From: Oncomelania hupensis
Lineage: Eukaryota; Mollusca; Gastropoda; Littorinimorpha; Pomatiopsidae
NCBI GenBank assembly: GCA_036898135.1
Contig: CM072523.1
Span: 44,127,549 to 44,191,548, forward strand
Reading direction: 5' to 3'
DNA length: 64,000 bases
Each line of letters opens with the position of its first letter. Positions within the stretch are counted from its first letter, which is position 1. The position numbers and the translations under genes are program-made. Below are positions 47,348-59,741 of this stretch, in pieces. The notes beneath the pieces were generated by a model. It was not told the DNA's origin. It searched no databases and was given only the letters and a program-made list of their open reading frames with translations.

Positions 47348-47934
47348 ACATTACATTACATTACAATACATGATTATTGCTTTAGGTCCAGCGGACTCTT
47401 CCGAGCCAAATCAGGACCGGACAACCCCTGATCCGCATAAAAGATCTGCTGAAACCACCCTAGTGGTAAAACTGAAAGCTCTCCACCAGCCAGTCACTTT
47501 ACAATAAAGACATCCTACGCAGGGGACGCTGAGGCTGTACTCTAATTTATCGAACCCCCGTTTACAAAAACAAAATAGAATACAAACATCATTATAAATT
47601 ATCAACAAAACACATACATATAAAATGCCTACATTGCTAAATAATAACATCATAGGAAGCCCTAGTGACCACCTGGCAGAAAGCGTCCAATATTCCCAAG
47701 CTGATCCAACAGACCTCACACACAAATAAGGAGTCTTGTCCCGGAAGAGTTTTTCAAGAAAAAAGGTAGGTGACTGGTCTAGCGAAGAAGAAGATAGTAT
47801 CGCAGATTGATAGAACAGAGCAGGAATGAGAAAGAACAAATGAGAAAGACAGCGACAGTGGGAATTTAAAGCACTAAATTTCCAGAAAGTGGGGATACTA
47901 TTTATACTGAAACCCCCGGCACCCCAACGGGGGA
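47348..47934 (-). mobile_element. 587-bp retroposon, short form, 11-bp TSD
   Basis: TACCGTTACTT flanks the unit, at 47337-47347 and 47935-47945. Tail ATTAC repeats lie at the left, with the hairpin and TATAAATAG at the right. A one-base A insertion in the CTTGAAAAACTC run fuses two frames, so a single frame stays open through the element and into flanking DNA (234 codons, 47411-48115). Confidence 0.94.
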
Positions 47935-47945
47935 TACCGTTACTT

Positions 47946-48756
47946 CCGCTCAGACTCAGACATGAAACATGCATTGGGGCAGACGCGTCCCTTTTCCCTT
48001 TCAATTTTGCAGTTCCATTAAATGCAGCTACTTTATTATGCATCGTCACACTAGACTTCCAGAAGAAAAAGCAACTATCGATTAATCGAACTTTATTGAA
48101 GTTTGTGCAGTGCATAATTTAGCTCGCTGCCATCATTCCATTATTGTATTTGGAATATAACCGCCTTCCGTTCAAGCAGACGACAGACGGCCGCTGTCCT
48201 GAAGTTTTGTCATTGTTGCCGTTACTAATTTACTGCGTAACGTGCAATCCTCGCTCATGCTGTTATAAATTGTATTCTACGGTTCATTCTCTTGTTTATT
48301 TCAGTTTGACGATGCGAGGAGGTCAGCAGGCCTACTACGATGTATCAATACGTGTATTAAAGACGAAGGATTAAAAAAAAGATTGAACGTTAAATTTAAG
48401 CTGAGGCGGTAGAACAGGAGCTTTATGGTTGGGTGACGTGTAAAGTACGCCGTTTACAGCGACGTTATGGCTTGCAAAGTGTCACCTACCGCTGGCGCTC
48501 AGTCGCTAAGCACGGATAACAGCTTGACTGACGACTAGCAGGTTGCGATGTAAACCAAGGTCGGCAGGCAAGCTATTTTGAAAGTAAGGTCGGCTGTCAA
48601 GCTATTTTTTTTTAAATCGATGAATTCTTCCATATATGCACATGCGCGAAAGACGAACAGCTTTAGTGGCGGGAACTAGAAAACGGCTGCGGAGTCGGAG
48701 AATAAACAAGAAAGCGATACGGAATTGGGTTGGAGAAGGGTGATGGGTGGGGGTGG
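47946..48756. other. Non-genic stretch
   Basis: No gene is recognised. AAGGTCGGC.GGCAAGCTATTTT is duplicated at about 48558-48605. Confidence 0.4.
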
Positions 48757-49846
48757 GGGATAGTTAGTTTATTCATTGCTTACAGGGTCCAGCGGATTGC
48801 AAAGAGCCGAATCAGGACCACAACATCAAGACCACAACTTCACTGAAAGAGGACTCAACCCTGATCCGCATGAAAGATCTGCTGAAACAACTCCAGTGGT
48901 AACACTAAAGGCACTCCACTAGCCGGTCACCGTACAATAAAGGCATCCCACGCAGGGGACGCTGAGGCTATTCTCTAATTTATCGAATCCCCGTTTACAG
49001 AAACAAAATAGAATACAAACATTATAAAATATCAACAAAACACATACATATAAAATGCCTACATTGCTAAATAATAATATCATAGGAAGCCCTAGTGACC
49101 CTTTGGCAGAAAGCGTCCAATATTCCCATGCTGACCCAACAGACCTCATACACAAATGAGGAGTTTTGTCCAGTAAGAATTGTCAAGAAAAAATGTAGGT
49201 GACTGGTCTAGAGAAGAAGAAGATAGTAGATCTATAGTAGTGTAACCGAGCAGTGTATTTGACTCCCGTCTCTCGGCAACCACCTTGAGAACACGGGGCA
49301 ACCACCTTGAGAACACGGGGCAACCACCTTGAGAACACGGGGCAACCACCTTGAGAACACGGGGCAAACCACCTTGAGAACACGGCCCAACCCCAGCTGC
49401 CATCCCCATTCCATCTCTCAAAAGAGGGAAAGAAAAATATCTGCCCTGCAAGCCGGTGAAGCGTGGTTGGTAGCACCAGGTTGCCGGCTACTAGTGCCAC
49501 GACACTTTGCTGCAAAGCCGCTGCCACCGTACCGACTTGCATAAAATGCCTGCCGACAATGTAGTCCCGCTCACCACCAAAAGCAGAAGGCGAATGGTCA
49601 GCCGGGGAGAACAACCAAATGGTATCCCCAAAGGATTCTGCACAGCAGGAGCCACCCAAGGTTAGTCTAACCAAGTCTAATCAAGGTAGACAACTTCTCT
49701 TCCATGCCTCAACCAGTCGCCTCCCTTTCCGCTACAGTAGATTGATAGAGCAGTAGGAATGAGAAAGAACAAATGAGAAAGACAGAGACAGTGGGAATTT
49801 AAAGCACTAAATTTTCAGAAAGTGGGATACTATTTATACAGAAACG
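48757..49846 (-). mobile_element. Retroposon, subfamily 2, interrupted by a 496-bp insertion
   Basis: The 3' end is the GCTTACAGGGTCC variant (left), and the body continues to about 49240. It resumes at 49741 and stops near the TATA region (about 49846) without the GC hairpin. Frame 48919-49155 is open. Confidence 0.85.
49241..49736. mobile_element. TGTA...TACA insertion (496 bp) with expanded 22-bp minisatellite
   Basis: Second copy of the 32428 element, with GTAG outside both ends (49237-49240 and 49737-49740). A 22-bp unit (CAACCACCTTGAGAACACGG plus GG) occurs about five times (49277-49390) where the other copy has one. It is inserted inside the retroposon, so it is younger than its host copy. 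Confidence 0.8.
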
Positions 49847-50213
49847 GGGCATTACTATTTGAAGATGGAGTTTGAAAAGTATTGCTTGAATTATGGTATT
49901 TTTATTAGTTACCGGTGTCACATCAAATGAACAACATACCACTATGACAATCACTTCCATAAATTTGCAAAGTTAGAAGTGTTGCTATTCGCCTAAGATT
50001 ATTAATACACACTTGCAATGTTCACCAGTCAGACACTTTCAAAACTATTTGAATTTATATTATTATGAAAAAAAAAATTCCTAATCTTTTTTTCTATTTC
50101 ATGTATTTCTTTTGCATAAATTTTTTTAAATAGAAAATCGTAATGATTTTTTTTGGGTGTGTGAATGCGTGAGGATTGCGCCTTGAGCCGATCTTTATTA
50201 CGAAAAAGAGCTG

Positions 50214-50215
<2 letters not shown>
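49847..50215. other. Non-genic AT-rich stretch
   Basis: Nothing is recognised. Confidence 0.4.
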
Positions 50216-50276
<61 letters not shown>

Positions 50277-50304
50277 GTTATTATTATTCTTATTATTATT
50301 ATTC

Positions 50305-50369
<65 letters not shown>

Positions 50370-50395
50370 TAATTAATTAATTAATTAATTAATTA
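50216..50395. repeat. (AAT)n-(ATT)n-(TTAA)n array
   Basis: AAT units run into ATT units, making a self-complementary palindrome, then about 7 TTAA units. Confidence 0.96.
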
Positions 50396-50561
50396 AGTAT
50401 TGGTATTATGCCATCGCGTACTTAACAAAACTAAAACACGCCAACAACTCAACATTAAAAATCATTATATGATTTTTTTTTTTTTTCAGATGGTGACATT
50501 GATACTTCAACTTGGAAATGTGAAGGATTTGGTATAGTCGACGGAATCGCTTATGGCCGGT

Positions 50562-50725
50562 CTTTGGGAAGGTTGAAAAACTTTTTTTTCGAGGATCTCA
50601 GATCCCGATCCTAGGTTCGTGAAATTTGTTTTTGTCCAAAAGGTTCAGCAATCTAGATTCGGGATCTTAGAACCTCTTTACATGTAAAAAGTTTTGAAAC
50701 CTCCCCGATTCTTCCCATTAAGAGG
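50562..50725. repeat. Imperfect fold-back
   Basis: GGGAAGGTTGAAAAACTTTT and GATCTCAGATCCCGATCCTAG pair with GATCTTAGAACC...AAAAAGTTTTGAAACC and TTCTTCCCA on the other side. Confidence 0.5.
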
Positions 50726-52150
50726 GGCCATTAGACGACCTCCGGAGGACGTCTACATTTAGTCGCCAGTTTAGGCGGCACAAGCGTGTAGTCGACACTC
50801 CTGCAAATCGTGCCTCGCGGTAGGCGGCAGCCTTTTTTTTTTTTTACATGGCGCCTAAATGTTTCCACGTCACCCGTGCATGCATAACACCGAGGAGTCA
50901 TTAAACAAACGAAACATGCAATACACAGCATAGTTCGACTGGAGTCCTATGTAAGGAATTGACTTACATAAAAGTTTGTTCAACTCTCGATACTAATGCA
51001 AAACAAAACTGTTTTACGTCATTATCGTAGATGATGACGCACATTTCGCCATTTCCGGTTTTCGTTATAATGATTTGAAGAGAATGGTTGTGTGGATGTA
51101 GAGCTGTGTGTTTGTTAATGTAATATTCGTGTCCAGCCCTCTTTGGAGGTCCGTAGACCAATAGATAATATTATATAGAATAAGTATTTGGATATTAAGG
51201 AATAATAATAATATAGATTTTGATGGAAATGTATTTAGAATAGGGACTTGAATAGTCAAGGTCATAAAATGGAGAAAATGACCGTTGTTTTGCCCTAAGA
51301 AGAGCGGCGAATGTTCATTATGAATAGATTTTAGGTAGAAATAATATTATGACATAACGTTAAGGATTTTGTTCACATTGTCTGTTTTAGGGTTTTTAAG
51401 TTGGATGTAAATCAAGGGCAAATCATGCTGTAATCTATTCATCGACATTGGGGAGCCGATCATCATCATCATACCATAGGACTGCCATCTTCATCGTACA
51501 TTGAGTGTTTGACTGTGCCACTGAGGCAGGATCATCGGACATTCATACAAATTCTTCATCATCCTGAAAATTGGTGTTATGATTTATTATTGTTGTTTCA
51601 TGTCGTCTTCGTAAGGAATAAATGAGTGTGAATGAAGTATTCAATCAAAAACAAGTCTTCTTTTGTTTATCATTCCAGTTTCTTTATTATATAGATTTTT
51701 AACGAACGCTGCTTCGTTACATCCTACACCCCTTCACTTTCCTCCCCCCCTAACGTCAATCCCCCCTCTCCCGTCCAAATCCACTTCAGTCCAATATCCA
51801 CCTGCCTGGCGCACATCTGAGTGACGAGAAAAACGTGCTCAAGGCACTCGGACCATCCAGGAAACTCTCATTAGCATCTGAATTGATAGAAGGTACCTGT
51901 CACAGCGGTAGACCCACAGCCATGGGGTTAAAAACAACAAAAACATGGAATTCGATCAGTTGCCAGTAACCAAGGTGATAAAAAGGAAGAAGAAAGGGGA
52001 GGGAGAAGAGAGGAAGAGGAGGAGAAGGAGGAGGAGGAGGAGAAAAACGAGAAGGCAAAGGGAGATAATACGAAGAGAACAAGAAAGATGGGGCAAGAAG
52101 TAGGAGGGTTTGAGGGGGGTAATTAAAGGACAGGAGATAAAGATATAAAA
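50726..52150. other. Non-genic stretch
   Basis: No gene is recognised. An AATAAATGAG signal lies at about 51617. Purine-rich DNA lies at about 51985-52190. Confidence 0.4.
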
Positions 52151-52259
52151 CTGAGAAGAAGAAGAAGAAGAACAATACCAAGAACAAGAAGATAAAATGA
52201 AAAGAAGAAACAAAGCCAGCAACAATGATAGTAGCAATAGCAATAGCAGCACAACAATG

Positions 52260-52323
<64 letters not shown>
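52260..52323. repeat. (ACT)n microsatellite
   Basis: About 21 units. Confidence 0.95.
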
Positions 52324-52339
52324 ACAAAAATTATAATAA

Positions 52340-52604
52340 TAATAATGCATATGTAACATTTGTGCAGCACATTCATTTAGCAGCAGAAAAGTCTATTCCC
52401 CAGAAAATAACCTTTAATAAGAAAGACATGCATGCAGGAAATATCTGGTGGAATGCCATATGTGAAACAGCAGTAACAGAGAAAAAGATTGCATATAAAA
52501 ACTGGTTAAAACATAGATCAGAGGAATATCTTAAAGGAATAAAAATAACTAAAATTAAATTTAATAAAATAATTGCTTTAGAAATAAAGACTGTTCTCGT
52601 CTGA
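52340..52604 (+). pseudogene. LINE endonuclease/RT linker remnant (second family)
   Basis: Open reading contains WWNAICETAVTEKKIAYKNW and LKHRSEEYLKGIKI. This recalls the PWWNxxCxxAVxxKKxAYxxW segment between endonuclease and RT of jockey/I-type LINEs. There are no catalytic residues. Assignment is by resemblance only. Confidence 0.5.
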
Positions 52605-52639
52605 CTATGGTAAAACTTGTAAATTGTTAAACTATTGCC

Positions 52640-52890
52640 CTACCCTACCCTAAAACCCAGAAACATCAATCCCAGCCCTTGGGTTGCTTTTTTATAGTGC
52701 AATAGTCCACTTTCACTTTTACTAACATCTCTCAAAGACCCAGAAACATCAAGCCGAGACATTGGCCTAGGTATTTCATAGCGCAACACTTTTTTGTTTG
52801 TCTTGGCAAAGGAGGAAGTGTGTTAAAATTCAGCAGCCCTTCTCAATGGAAGATGATCAGAATTTTAAAATGTTAAACTATTGCCACCTA
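52640..52890 (-). repeat. Mosaic repeat (TTGATGTTTCTGG family), reverse unit
   Basis: CCAGAAACATCAA occurs twice, and GTGTGTTAAAATTCAGCAGCC and TTAAACTATTGCC are shared with 62110-62450. The opposite orientation is at 54960-55039 and 60638-61560. Confidence 0.65.
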
Positions 52891-52892
52891 TG

Positions 52893-54911
52893 CTATCCTA
52901 TCCTGTCCCGTAGCTCGAAGGTCGTTGGGGCACCACAGATGATAGTTTAATCAGCGCACTCCATCTTTCTCTGTCCTCAGCAACCTTCATGGCTTCGCTC
53001 ATTATCAAGCCAGTCCATTCGCGAATGCTGTCCTCCCACCTCTTTTTGGTCCCCTCTTCTTCTGCCTCCTTGCACCATGCCTTGCAGGATGATTTTTGCA
53101 ATGCCTGATGCTCTGGTGACTTGGCCATACCATCGGAGTTTCTGTTTCTTCACCACAGTGAGCATGTTATCGTGTTGTCCAATGGCTTGTGTGATGGTCT
53201 GTCCGACTTCGTCGTTGGTGCTGTGCTGGGTATAGGGAATGTCCAGAAGTCTTCTGTAGCACCTCATCTCCATGCTTTGTATTCTTCGTTGTAGGTCTGC
53301 TGTGAGGGTCCATGTTTCGCAAACGTATAGGAAGATGGAGATTACAAGGGAGAGCAGCAGGCTTATCTTGGAACGTAGACTGATGGTCCTGTCTTTCCAA
53401 ATGGGCTTCAACTTTGTCAGGGCAGCAGTTGTTTGTGCGATCCTGGAGAGGACTTCCTGTCGGGACCCATTGTCTGATACAATGGCTCCTAAATATTTGA
53501 AGCTTTGCACCGTGGTGAGGGATTGGCTTTTGACTTTGATGTCCGTGTTGATGCCATTGGGGTTGTTGGTCATCATTTTAGTCTTCCCTGCACTTATTTC
53601 CATACCAAATGTTCGGGAGGTGGTGTCAATCCTCTGTACCAACTTTAAGTTCTTGTTCCTCTCCAGCAAATCCATCAATGTCATCCGCACAACGGAGGTT
53701 GGAGCATTGCTCTACCCCCTATGCTGACTATTCATAATCTGCTCAGTGGTACTTCGCCCTGCCCTGAATCCTGCTTGTCCTTCAGCTATAATGTGTTCAG
53801 CTTGCGGTTTCAAACTGTTGAGTATTATTTTCTAGAGAAGTTTGCTGCGATGGCTGATGAGGCATATGGTGCGGTAATTTTCATACTCCTGAGGGTTACC
53901 CTTTCTTGGGAAAGGCGATACCATGCGACTGAGTCCATTGGGTAGTCCACTCCCCACTCGACCAGATCTTGTTACAGATAATGGTGAGGGCGTCAATCAT
54001 CGCTTCCCCTCCTGCTTGAAGCAATTTTGTGGATATGTGGTCCACTCCCGCTGACTTCCCTTTCTTCAGCGATTTCATTGCTGCCTCAACTTCTTCTCGG
54101 AGAATTGGGAGAATTTTTTCTTCTTCTCTGTTCTAAGGATAAGCTAGAACTGATGGGTCTCCGTTTGGTGTGTGGTTGTAAAGGTCAGAGCAGTACTCTG
54201 TCCATCTATCCAAGATTTCTTGTTCTTCTGTAAGGCCGCATATGTCAAACTTCCTTTGTATCGTGGAGACCTTGGGCTTCTTAACACTTGTCATCCGCTT
54301 GACAGTCTGGTAGGCCTACTTGCTGTTGTTCTTGTTCAGACTGTTCTATATTTCCTGGCATTGATCGTCTATCCAGTTATCCTTTGCTGTGCGCATGCCT
54401 TTTCGGATAGCATTGTTGATTTTCCGGTAGGCATCAGCTCCCTGTGAGGTGTTCTTTTTCTTTTTCAACTCTCTTTGCTTGTCACACAGGTCCAAAAGTT
54501 CCGGTGTGTTCCACGGTTTCTTCTTTGGGCGGTGCTTGCCAAGGATCTCAGTGGCGGCATATGTCACAGCTGAGTTGAAGGTGGTGGTGATGGTTTTGAC
54601 ATCTACTTCACCAGCTCCCAACATGAGCAATGGTGCACATTTTCCTCCAATTGTGGCTTGGAATATTTCAGCCACCTCCGGGTCTTGCAATTTGTCCAGA
54701 TCGAACTTCAATCTGGTGCACTTTGCTGTGTTGACTCTCTTCAAGTGGAGCCGGAAAGATATCATTACGAGATCGTGGTTACTTCCGATGTCTGCTCCTG
54801 GAAAATCGCGTGTCCTGCCAATGTTGACGCGTGATCTGAACCGTTTTTTGACCATGATGTAGTCAATCTGGTTGTGATGCTGCCCGCTAGGACTGTGCCA
54901 GGTCCATCGTC
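52893..54911 (-). mobile_element. LINE copy (largest), RT core deleted
   Basis: Read on the minus strand from right to left. The endonuclease C-terminus comes first (QIDYIMVKKRF region; GADIGSNHDLVM is the SDHxLV-type motif with Asn). A linker, then RT block 1 follow (KSAGVDHISTKLLQAGGEAM, about 53900-54075), then AGF-GRSTTEQI (about 53745). The sequence then jumps near 53730 to post-catalytic sequence, so the GVRQG and FADD core is deleted. The C-terminus (53690-52900) and TATCC tail are intact in outline. It is 5'-truncated and no target duplication is found. Confidence 0.85.
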
Positions 54912-55039
54912 TGGATTAATGTGAATGTGGGGGTGTGGGGAGGTGGGGGGGGGGTAAAGTACAATTACATAGACTCACATTGCTCTGCACGTGAGTAAAA
55001 CACAATTTTGGGCTATGAAAATAGGCAGCCCTTGGCAGG

Positions 55040-55675
55040 TGTTACGTTGAAACGCGTACGAAAGTATGTCGGAAGCGGGCACGATAGATCTAATCGTTTC
55101 GTTTTGCAAAGTATTCAATAATGGAGTTTATTTACCTTTGATTTGAGTTTGCATTGTTGTTAGGAGAGGTTTTGTATAACGTCGATAATTTTCGTTGTCG
55201 ATATTGTTGGAGAATTTTCGGGATCTGCATGTTTATTACTGTCGATAGAAATTTCCCGATGGATATCGAAGGTCGTGAATGTTCCCGGAAGTAGAGGAAA
55301 TGTGTATGACGTAAGCCAGTGATGACGATCTTTAGTTCGATTGGTGGCAGTGCGTCATTTCTACCGTGTACCAAATTGTTCGAGAAGAGAGGGAGGTTAT
55401 TTAATCGTGTGCCGAGTTGCTGTGAGAGAGATTGTTGTTGATAGTGAAGCTGGAAAGTAAATTTGAAAGTTGTTGAGTTGAGTTGAGAATTGTATGCAGT
55501 TGTTGGTGTGTGCTGAATAAAAGTGGAAAATTTCATACGTCGACTTTGTGACTTGTATGCTGCTTGAGCGGGTTGCGTGAATAAACGAATCTGAGCTACA
55601 CTCATCATCAGTACTTCAGCATTGGGGCTGAATCAAATACTGAGAGAAAACACCAACATCAAACGGAGTGTAACA
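55040..55675 (+). repeat. 5' LTR
   Basis: 636 bp, TG...CA ends. AATAAA at about 55518 fits an R/U5 polyadenylation signal. Confidence 0.95.
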
Positions 55676-56222
55676 TTTTGGGGGTCAAGCCGCGATTCAC
55701 GCCATAGCCAAGGGTTCAACTGCTACAACAAGCGAGTCAACGTTACGAGAGGCAGTCATCGAGGGTAGCCGCCAACGAGTTGCGTCGAGAGGGGCCAACC
55801 TACTGGGACTACATCACCGATAGGTTCGGGTTGACTGCAAGGGCGTGTAGTCGCTGAAGAGTTGCTTCGTGAGCGAACAACAGATCAGGACTACGTGGCT
55901 GCCGCAGGACTACGTCGAGGGACAGTCTCGGAGCTACATCGCCAGTGTTACAGAGAGCGGCGAGCGGACGTCGCGTCTACTTCAGCACAGGAGCGTATAC
56001 ATCAACACCAGCGTGGTGCAGCGTCGCATACGACGAGGACAGCGGGGCCTGCGTCAGCGAAGGCGACTAGTGACAAGCATCAGCGCTACTGCAGAAAGCG
56101 TGCTGTTCTAGAACAGTCTAGAAGGGTGCAGCACAGTCAAGAACTTTCTAGAAAAAGAACTTTCCAGAAAAGAACCTTCTAGAAAAGAACTTTCCAGAAA
56201 AGAACTTTCCAGAAGCATCAAG
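55676..56222 (+). other. Retrotransposon leader with candidate primer-binding site
   Basis: TTTTGGGGGTCAAGCC directly follows the LTR, where the primer-binding site should lie. The matching tRNA is not identified. No ATG-led ORF with a known domain is found before gag. Confidence 0.5.
56105..56214 (+). promoter_or_regulatory. Array of heat-shock-element-like modules
   Basis: Five 13-bp GAAnnTTCnnGAA modules lie at 56141-56153, 56157-56169, 56172-56184, 56187-56199 and 56202-56214, with a TTCTAGAA at 56106-56113. nGAAnnTTCnnGAAn is the established HSF1 binding pattern. The 15-bp tandem repeat (AGAACTTTCCAGAAA) ends 8 bp before the gag ATG. In the gag frame it reads KELSR repeats but has no start codon, so coding use is unlikely. 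Confidence 0.6.
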
Positions 56223-59200
56223 ATGGCTGACTTCTGGCAGAAAGGGGTTGAACTAAATCTAAAAGGTAAACAGCTGACAGAGTACGTCAAATGCCAGGAG
56301 AGAATATTGCGTGAAGAAAGAGAAGAACAGCGACGGCGCGAAGAACGAGAATTAGAAGAGCAGCGTCGCCGTGAAGAAAGAGAATTAGAACAGAAGCGTC
56401 TAGAAATATAAGAACAACGTCGCCGAGAAGACAGAGAATCAGAAGAACAGCGGCGCCGAGAAGAAAGAGAGGAAAGAGAGGCTGAGCGTCAGTACCAGCT
56501 AGAGTTGGCGCGTATCCAGAACAATCAGCATGCGCCACAAGTCACCAACGACCATACGGCTCCAAAATTGCCAGCTTTCGTCGACGGAAAGGACCAGATC
56601 GACAGCTATCTGGCGAGATTCGAAAGGTTCGCCGAAAGCTCCAATTGGCAACCTCGAGACTGGGCGATTCGACTGAGTGCACTTCTGACGGGGCAAGCTC
56701 TCGAAGTTTACACCAGACTGTCGAACGATGACGCCAAAAACTACGACGTCTTGAAAGAGGCCCTGTTGCAGTGCTACAACTTTACAGAGAAGGGCTACCG
56801 TAAACGCTTCCGTGAATGCCGGCCTTTGTCAGACGAGACACCAAAGCAGTTTGTGGAACGCCTGTCGTCATATCTACACAAGTGGGTGGAATTATCAGGC
56901 AAAGGGAAGACTTACGAGAGTCTCCATGAGCTGATCGTGAGAGAACAATTACTCAACGCCTGCCCTAAGGACCTCGCGATCCACTTGGAAATACTAAAGT
57001 TGCAGACGTTAAAAGACGTTGCTGAGGCTGCTGAAAGATATCTCATCGCTCATGAGAAAACGTTGGGGCCACCCAGCGCGACGAAACATTTTCAGAAGAC
57101 TGGAAACCATGTGAACCAGATCCAGGGGAGCCAGACGAACCAGAAACAGTCGGACTCCACGCCTCCTCCCAGGGAAGGGCATTCAAGAGGCTGTTTCACC
57201 TGCAACGCTACAGACCACAGGGCGGCTAATTGTCCTCAAAACAAAAGTAGCGGACAGCGGAGCAGTACGGACAACGCAGCGGCGGGCAACCGGCAGAGGC
57301 GGTTCTCCAATCAACGGCAAAACAGTAGATCTGACCATCAAGTGTGCGGCGGGAGCGTCATTCTTCCGAGTGAGACCAAGCGCACAGCTACCCCTGCGGA
57401 CGTGCAAGAGTGCATAACCGATGGCCAACTTCTCCTTGCCAACGGAAAATCCATCCCCGTCGTCGCCAGCGCAGCTGTGACCGTCCAGAACATGCCAGTT
57501 TCGAAGGGACGCGTCGGAAATCATGAAGTGACTGTTCTAAGAGACTCTGGCTGTAGTGGGGTCATCGTCAGAGAAGACCTAATCGCTAAAGAACAATTCA
57601 CTGGCGATTCTAAATGGACACTCATGGCCGACAGCAAATGTGTGAGAGCGCCTGTTGCAAAAATTCAAATCAGCACCCCTTTCTACATAGGCGAAGTCGA
57701 AGCGGTTTGCCTGAAGAAGCCGCTGTATGATTTGATGATCGGGAATATCGACGGCGCGAGACGACCCGACGACCCCGATCCAGAGTGGAGTCCTGCCTCA
57801 ACCCAACGCGTCGAAGTTGTGGAGGAGGATCCATTGCCGTTTCCCGATGGAGACCTTACAGAGCTGCTACGGGACAATGTGGTTACTCCGGCTCAGCCCT
57901 GCCGACCAGAGATCGTCGGTGCTGTTACTACCAGGGCCCAGGCCAAGAGAGACAAGACGTCTACGCCACTGAAGGTCGCCGACAACTCCAAAGCTGCCAT
58001 CGTGGACAGAGATAAGCTGATCCAGCTCCAGGAAGCTGATAGCACTTTAAACAAGTACAGGAACCGCCAAGACCACGTGACCAAAGGCAGTGGTACGGTC
58101 TATTTTGAGGTGAAGGCCAAGATCCTGTACCGAATCTTCCAGCACCCGAGGGTCAACGGAGGGAAACCACTACGTCAAGTCTTGGTACCGTTACCCCTAA
58201 GGCGCCAGGTGATGGAAGTAGCGCATGACTCAATCATGGGAGGTCACCTGGGTATCAAGAAGACGTCGGATAGAATCCAGGCGGTATTCCACTGGCCAGG
58301 ACTTCATGCGGACGTCAGCCGTTTCTGCCGATCATGTGACATTTGCCAGAAGACCATACCTCGAGGAAGGGTCCCTAAAGTGCCAATGCAGAGGATGCCT
58401 CTGATCGACCGACCTTTCAAGAGGGTGGCCTTAGACTTAATCGGCGAAATAAGACCTCCGAGTGAAGAAGGTCATCGATGGGTACTGACTTTAGTGGACT
58501 ATGCGACTCGGTACCCAGAAGCAGTGCCACTGAAGAAGATTGACACTGAAACTGTAGCAGAGGCACTGGTGGACATGTTCAGTAGACTTGGAGTGCCTGA
58601 AGAAATCCTGACAGACCTCGGGACGCAGTTCGTCTCTGACTGCATGAAGGAGGTCAACAGACTGCTGAGCATCCGGCATTTGACTACGACACCCTACCAT
58701 CCGATGTGCAACGGGCTTGTCGAGAAGTTCAATGCTACGCTGAAGTCCACCCTGAAGAAACTGTGCAGCGAGCAGCCCAGACAATGGCATCGCTATACCA
58801 ACGCCCTACTTTTCGCCTACAGAGAAGTACCGCAGGAGTCCACCGGCTTCTCTCCGTTCGAACTGCTGTACGGAAGAACCATCCGAGGGCCGATGCACAT
58901 CCTAAAAGAACTGTGGACGAAAGAAGTAGACACCCCAGAGGTGAAGAACAGCTACCAGTACGTGTTTGAGCTACGGGAGAAGCTGGAGCAGACTCTCGAG
59001 ATAGCCAGAGAAAACCTGAAGGAGTCCCAAGACTGTGGAAAGCACTACTACGATCGTAGGGCTGTGAACAGGAAGTTCAAACCTGGCAACAAAGTGCTGG
59101 TGCTGCTACCTACTGACCACAATAAGTTGCTGATGCAGTGGAAAGGCCCGTACGAAGTGGAGACCGTGGTGGGAATCAACGACTACAAGGTGAAGGTCGG

Positions 59201-59741
59201 CCAGCATTCCAAGATATACCACGCCAACCTCCTTAAGCTGTACGTGGAAAGGCCATCAGAGACTGTGCACGCAGCCACAGCAGCTGTGACCGACAACAGC
59301 TTTGACAGCGAGGAACTGTTGGAACTGGGAGACTTCCACAGCAAAGAAGGCATCGATGATGTTAAGCTAGGACCAAGCTTGACGGAAGGTCAAAAGATGG
59401 AGCTCAAGGACCTTATGGGCGAGTTTCCCCATAGCTTCAGTGATGTCCCAGGCTCTACGACTTTGGTCGAACATGAAGTCCACACCCAGACCTGGAAGGA
59501 GCATCTGCAGACCTTGAGGGAGCTATTCCACCGTCCCGCAGAAGCCAACCTGACCGTGAGACCCAGCGAATGCATTCTGGGAGCTGACAACGTCGACTGC
59601 GTCGGACATCCGACGGGAGAGGAAGACAACGGAGGATGCACTGACTCCAGGAAAGCCCACGAGATCACTGTCTTTGACCCTGGGCCGATGACGACCGCAA
59701 CTGACGAGGGCGTCGTTTCCTTGCGGTTGAAAGAACATTGA
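56223..59741 (+). pseudogene. Gag-protease-integrase-(RT remnant) polyprotein, disrupted
   Basis: Frame from ATG 56223, numbered from there. Residues 1-94 are a charged coiled coil (EEQRRREERE repeats) interrupted by an in-frame TAA at 56409-56411. Gag core about 100-310 (FVDGKDQIDSYLARFERFAE, then WAIRLSALLTG). Zinc knuckle C324-C327-H332-C337. Protease DSG 441-443. Integrase zinc domain H668, H675, C705, C708; catalytic D738, D798, E834 (D-59-D-35-E). GPY module about 974. About 59380-59484 is the RT leader (LTEGQ...FSDVPGSTTLVEH), which then jumps to a post-catalytic RT segment (TWKEHLQTLRELF...NLTVRPSECILG). The YxDD core and RNase H are absent and the last ~35 residues are not recognised. 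Gag and Pol share one frame. Confidence 0.9.

Noticed and set aside
47411..48115. 234-codon minus-strand ORF as a host gene
   Set aside because: It spans a retroposon copy and its flanking DNA. A single inserted A fuses two frames that are separate in the other copies.
49277..49390. CRISPR-like array of five 22-bp units
   Set aside because: Units are directly adjacent without spacers and lie in a eukaryotic transposable element; it is a minisatellite.
55862..56182. Arg-rich 106-codon ORF in the retrotransposon leader as an extra gene
   Set aside because: No recognised domain; it overlaps the heat-shock-element array and a second frame is equally open.
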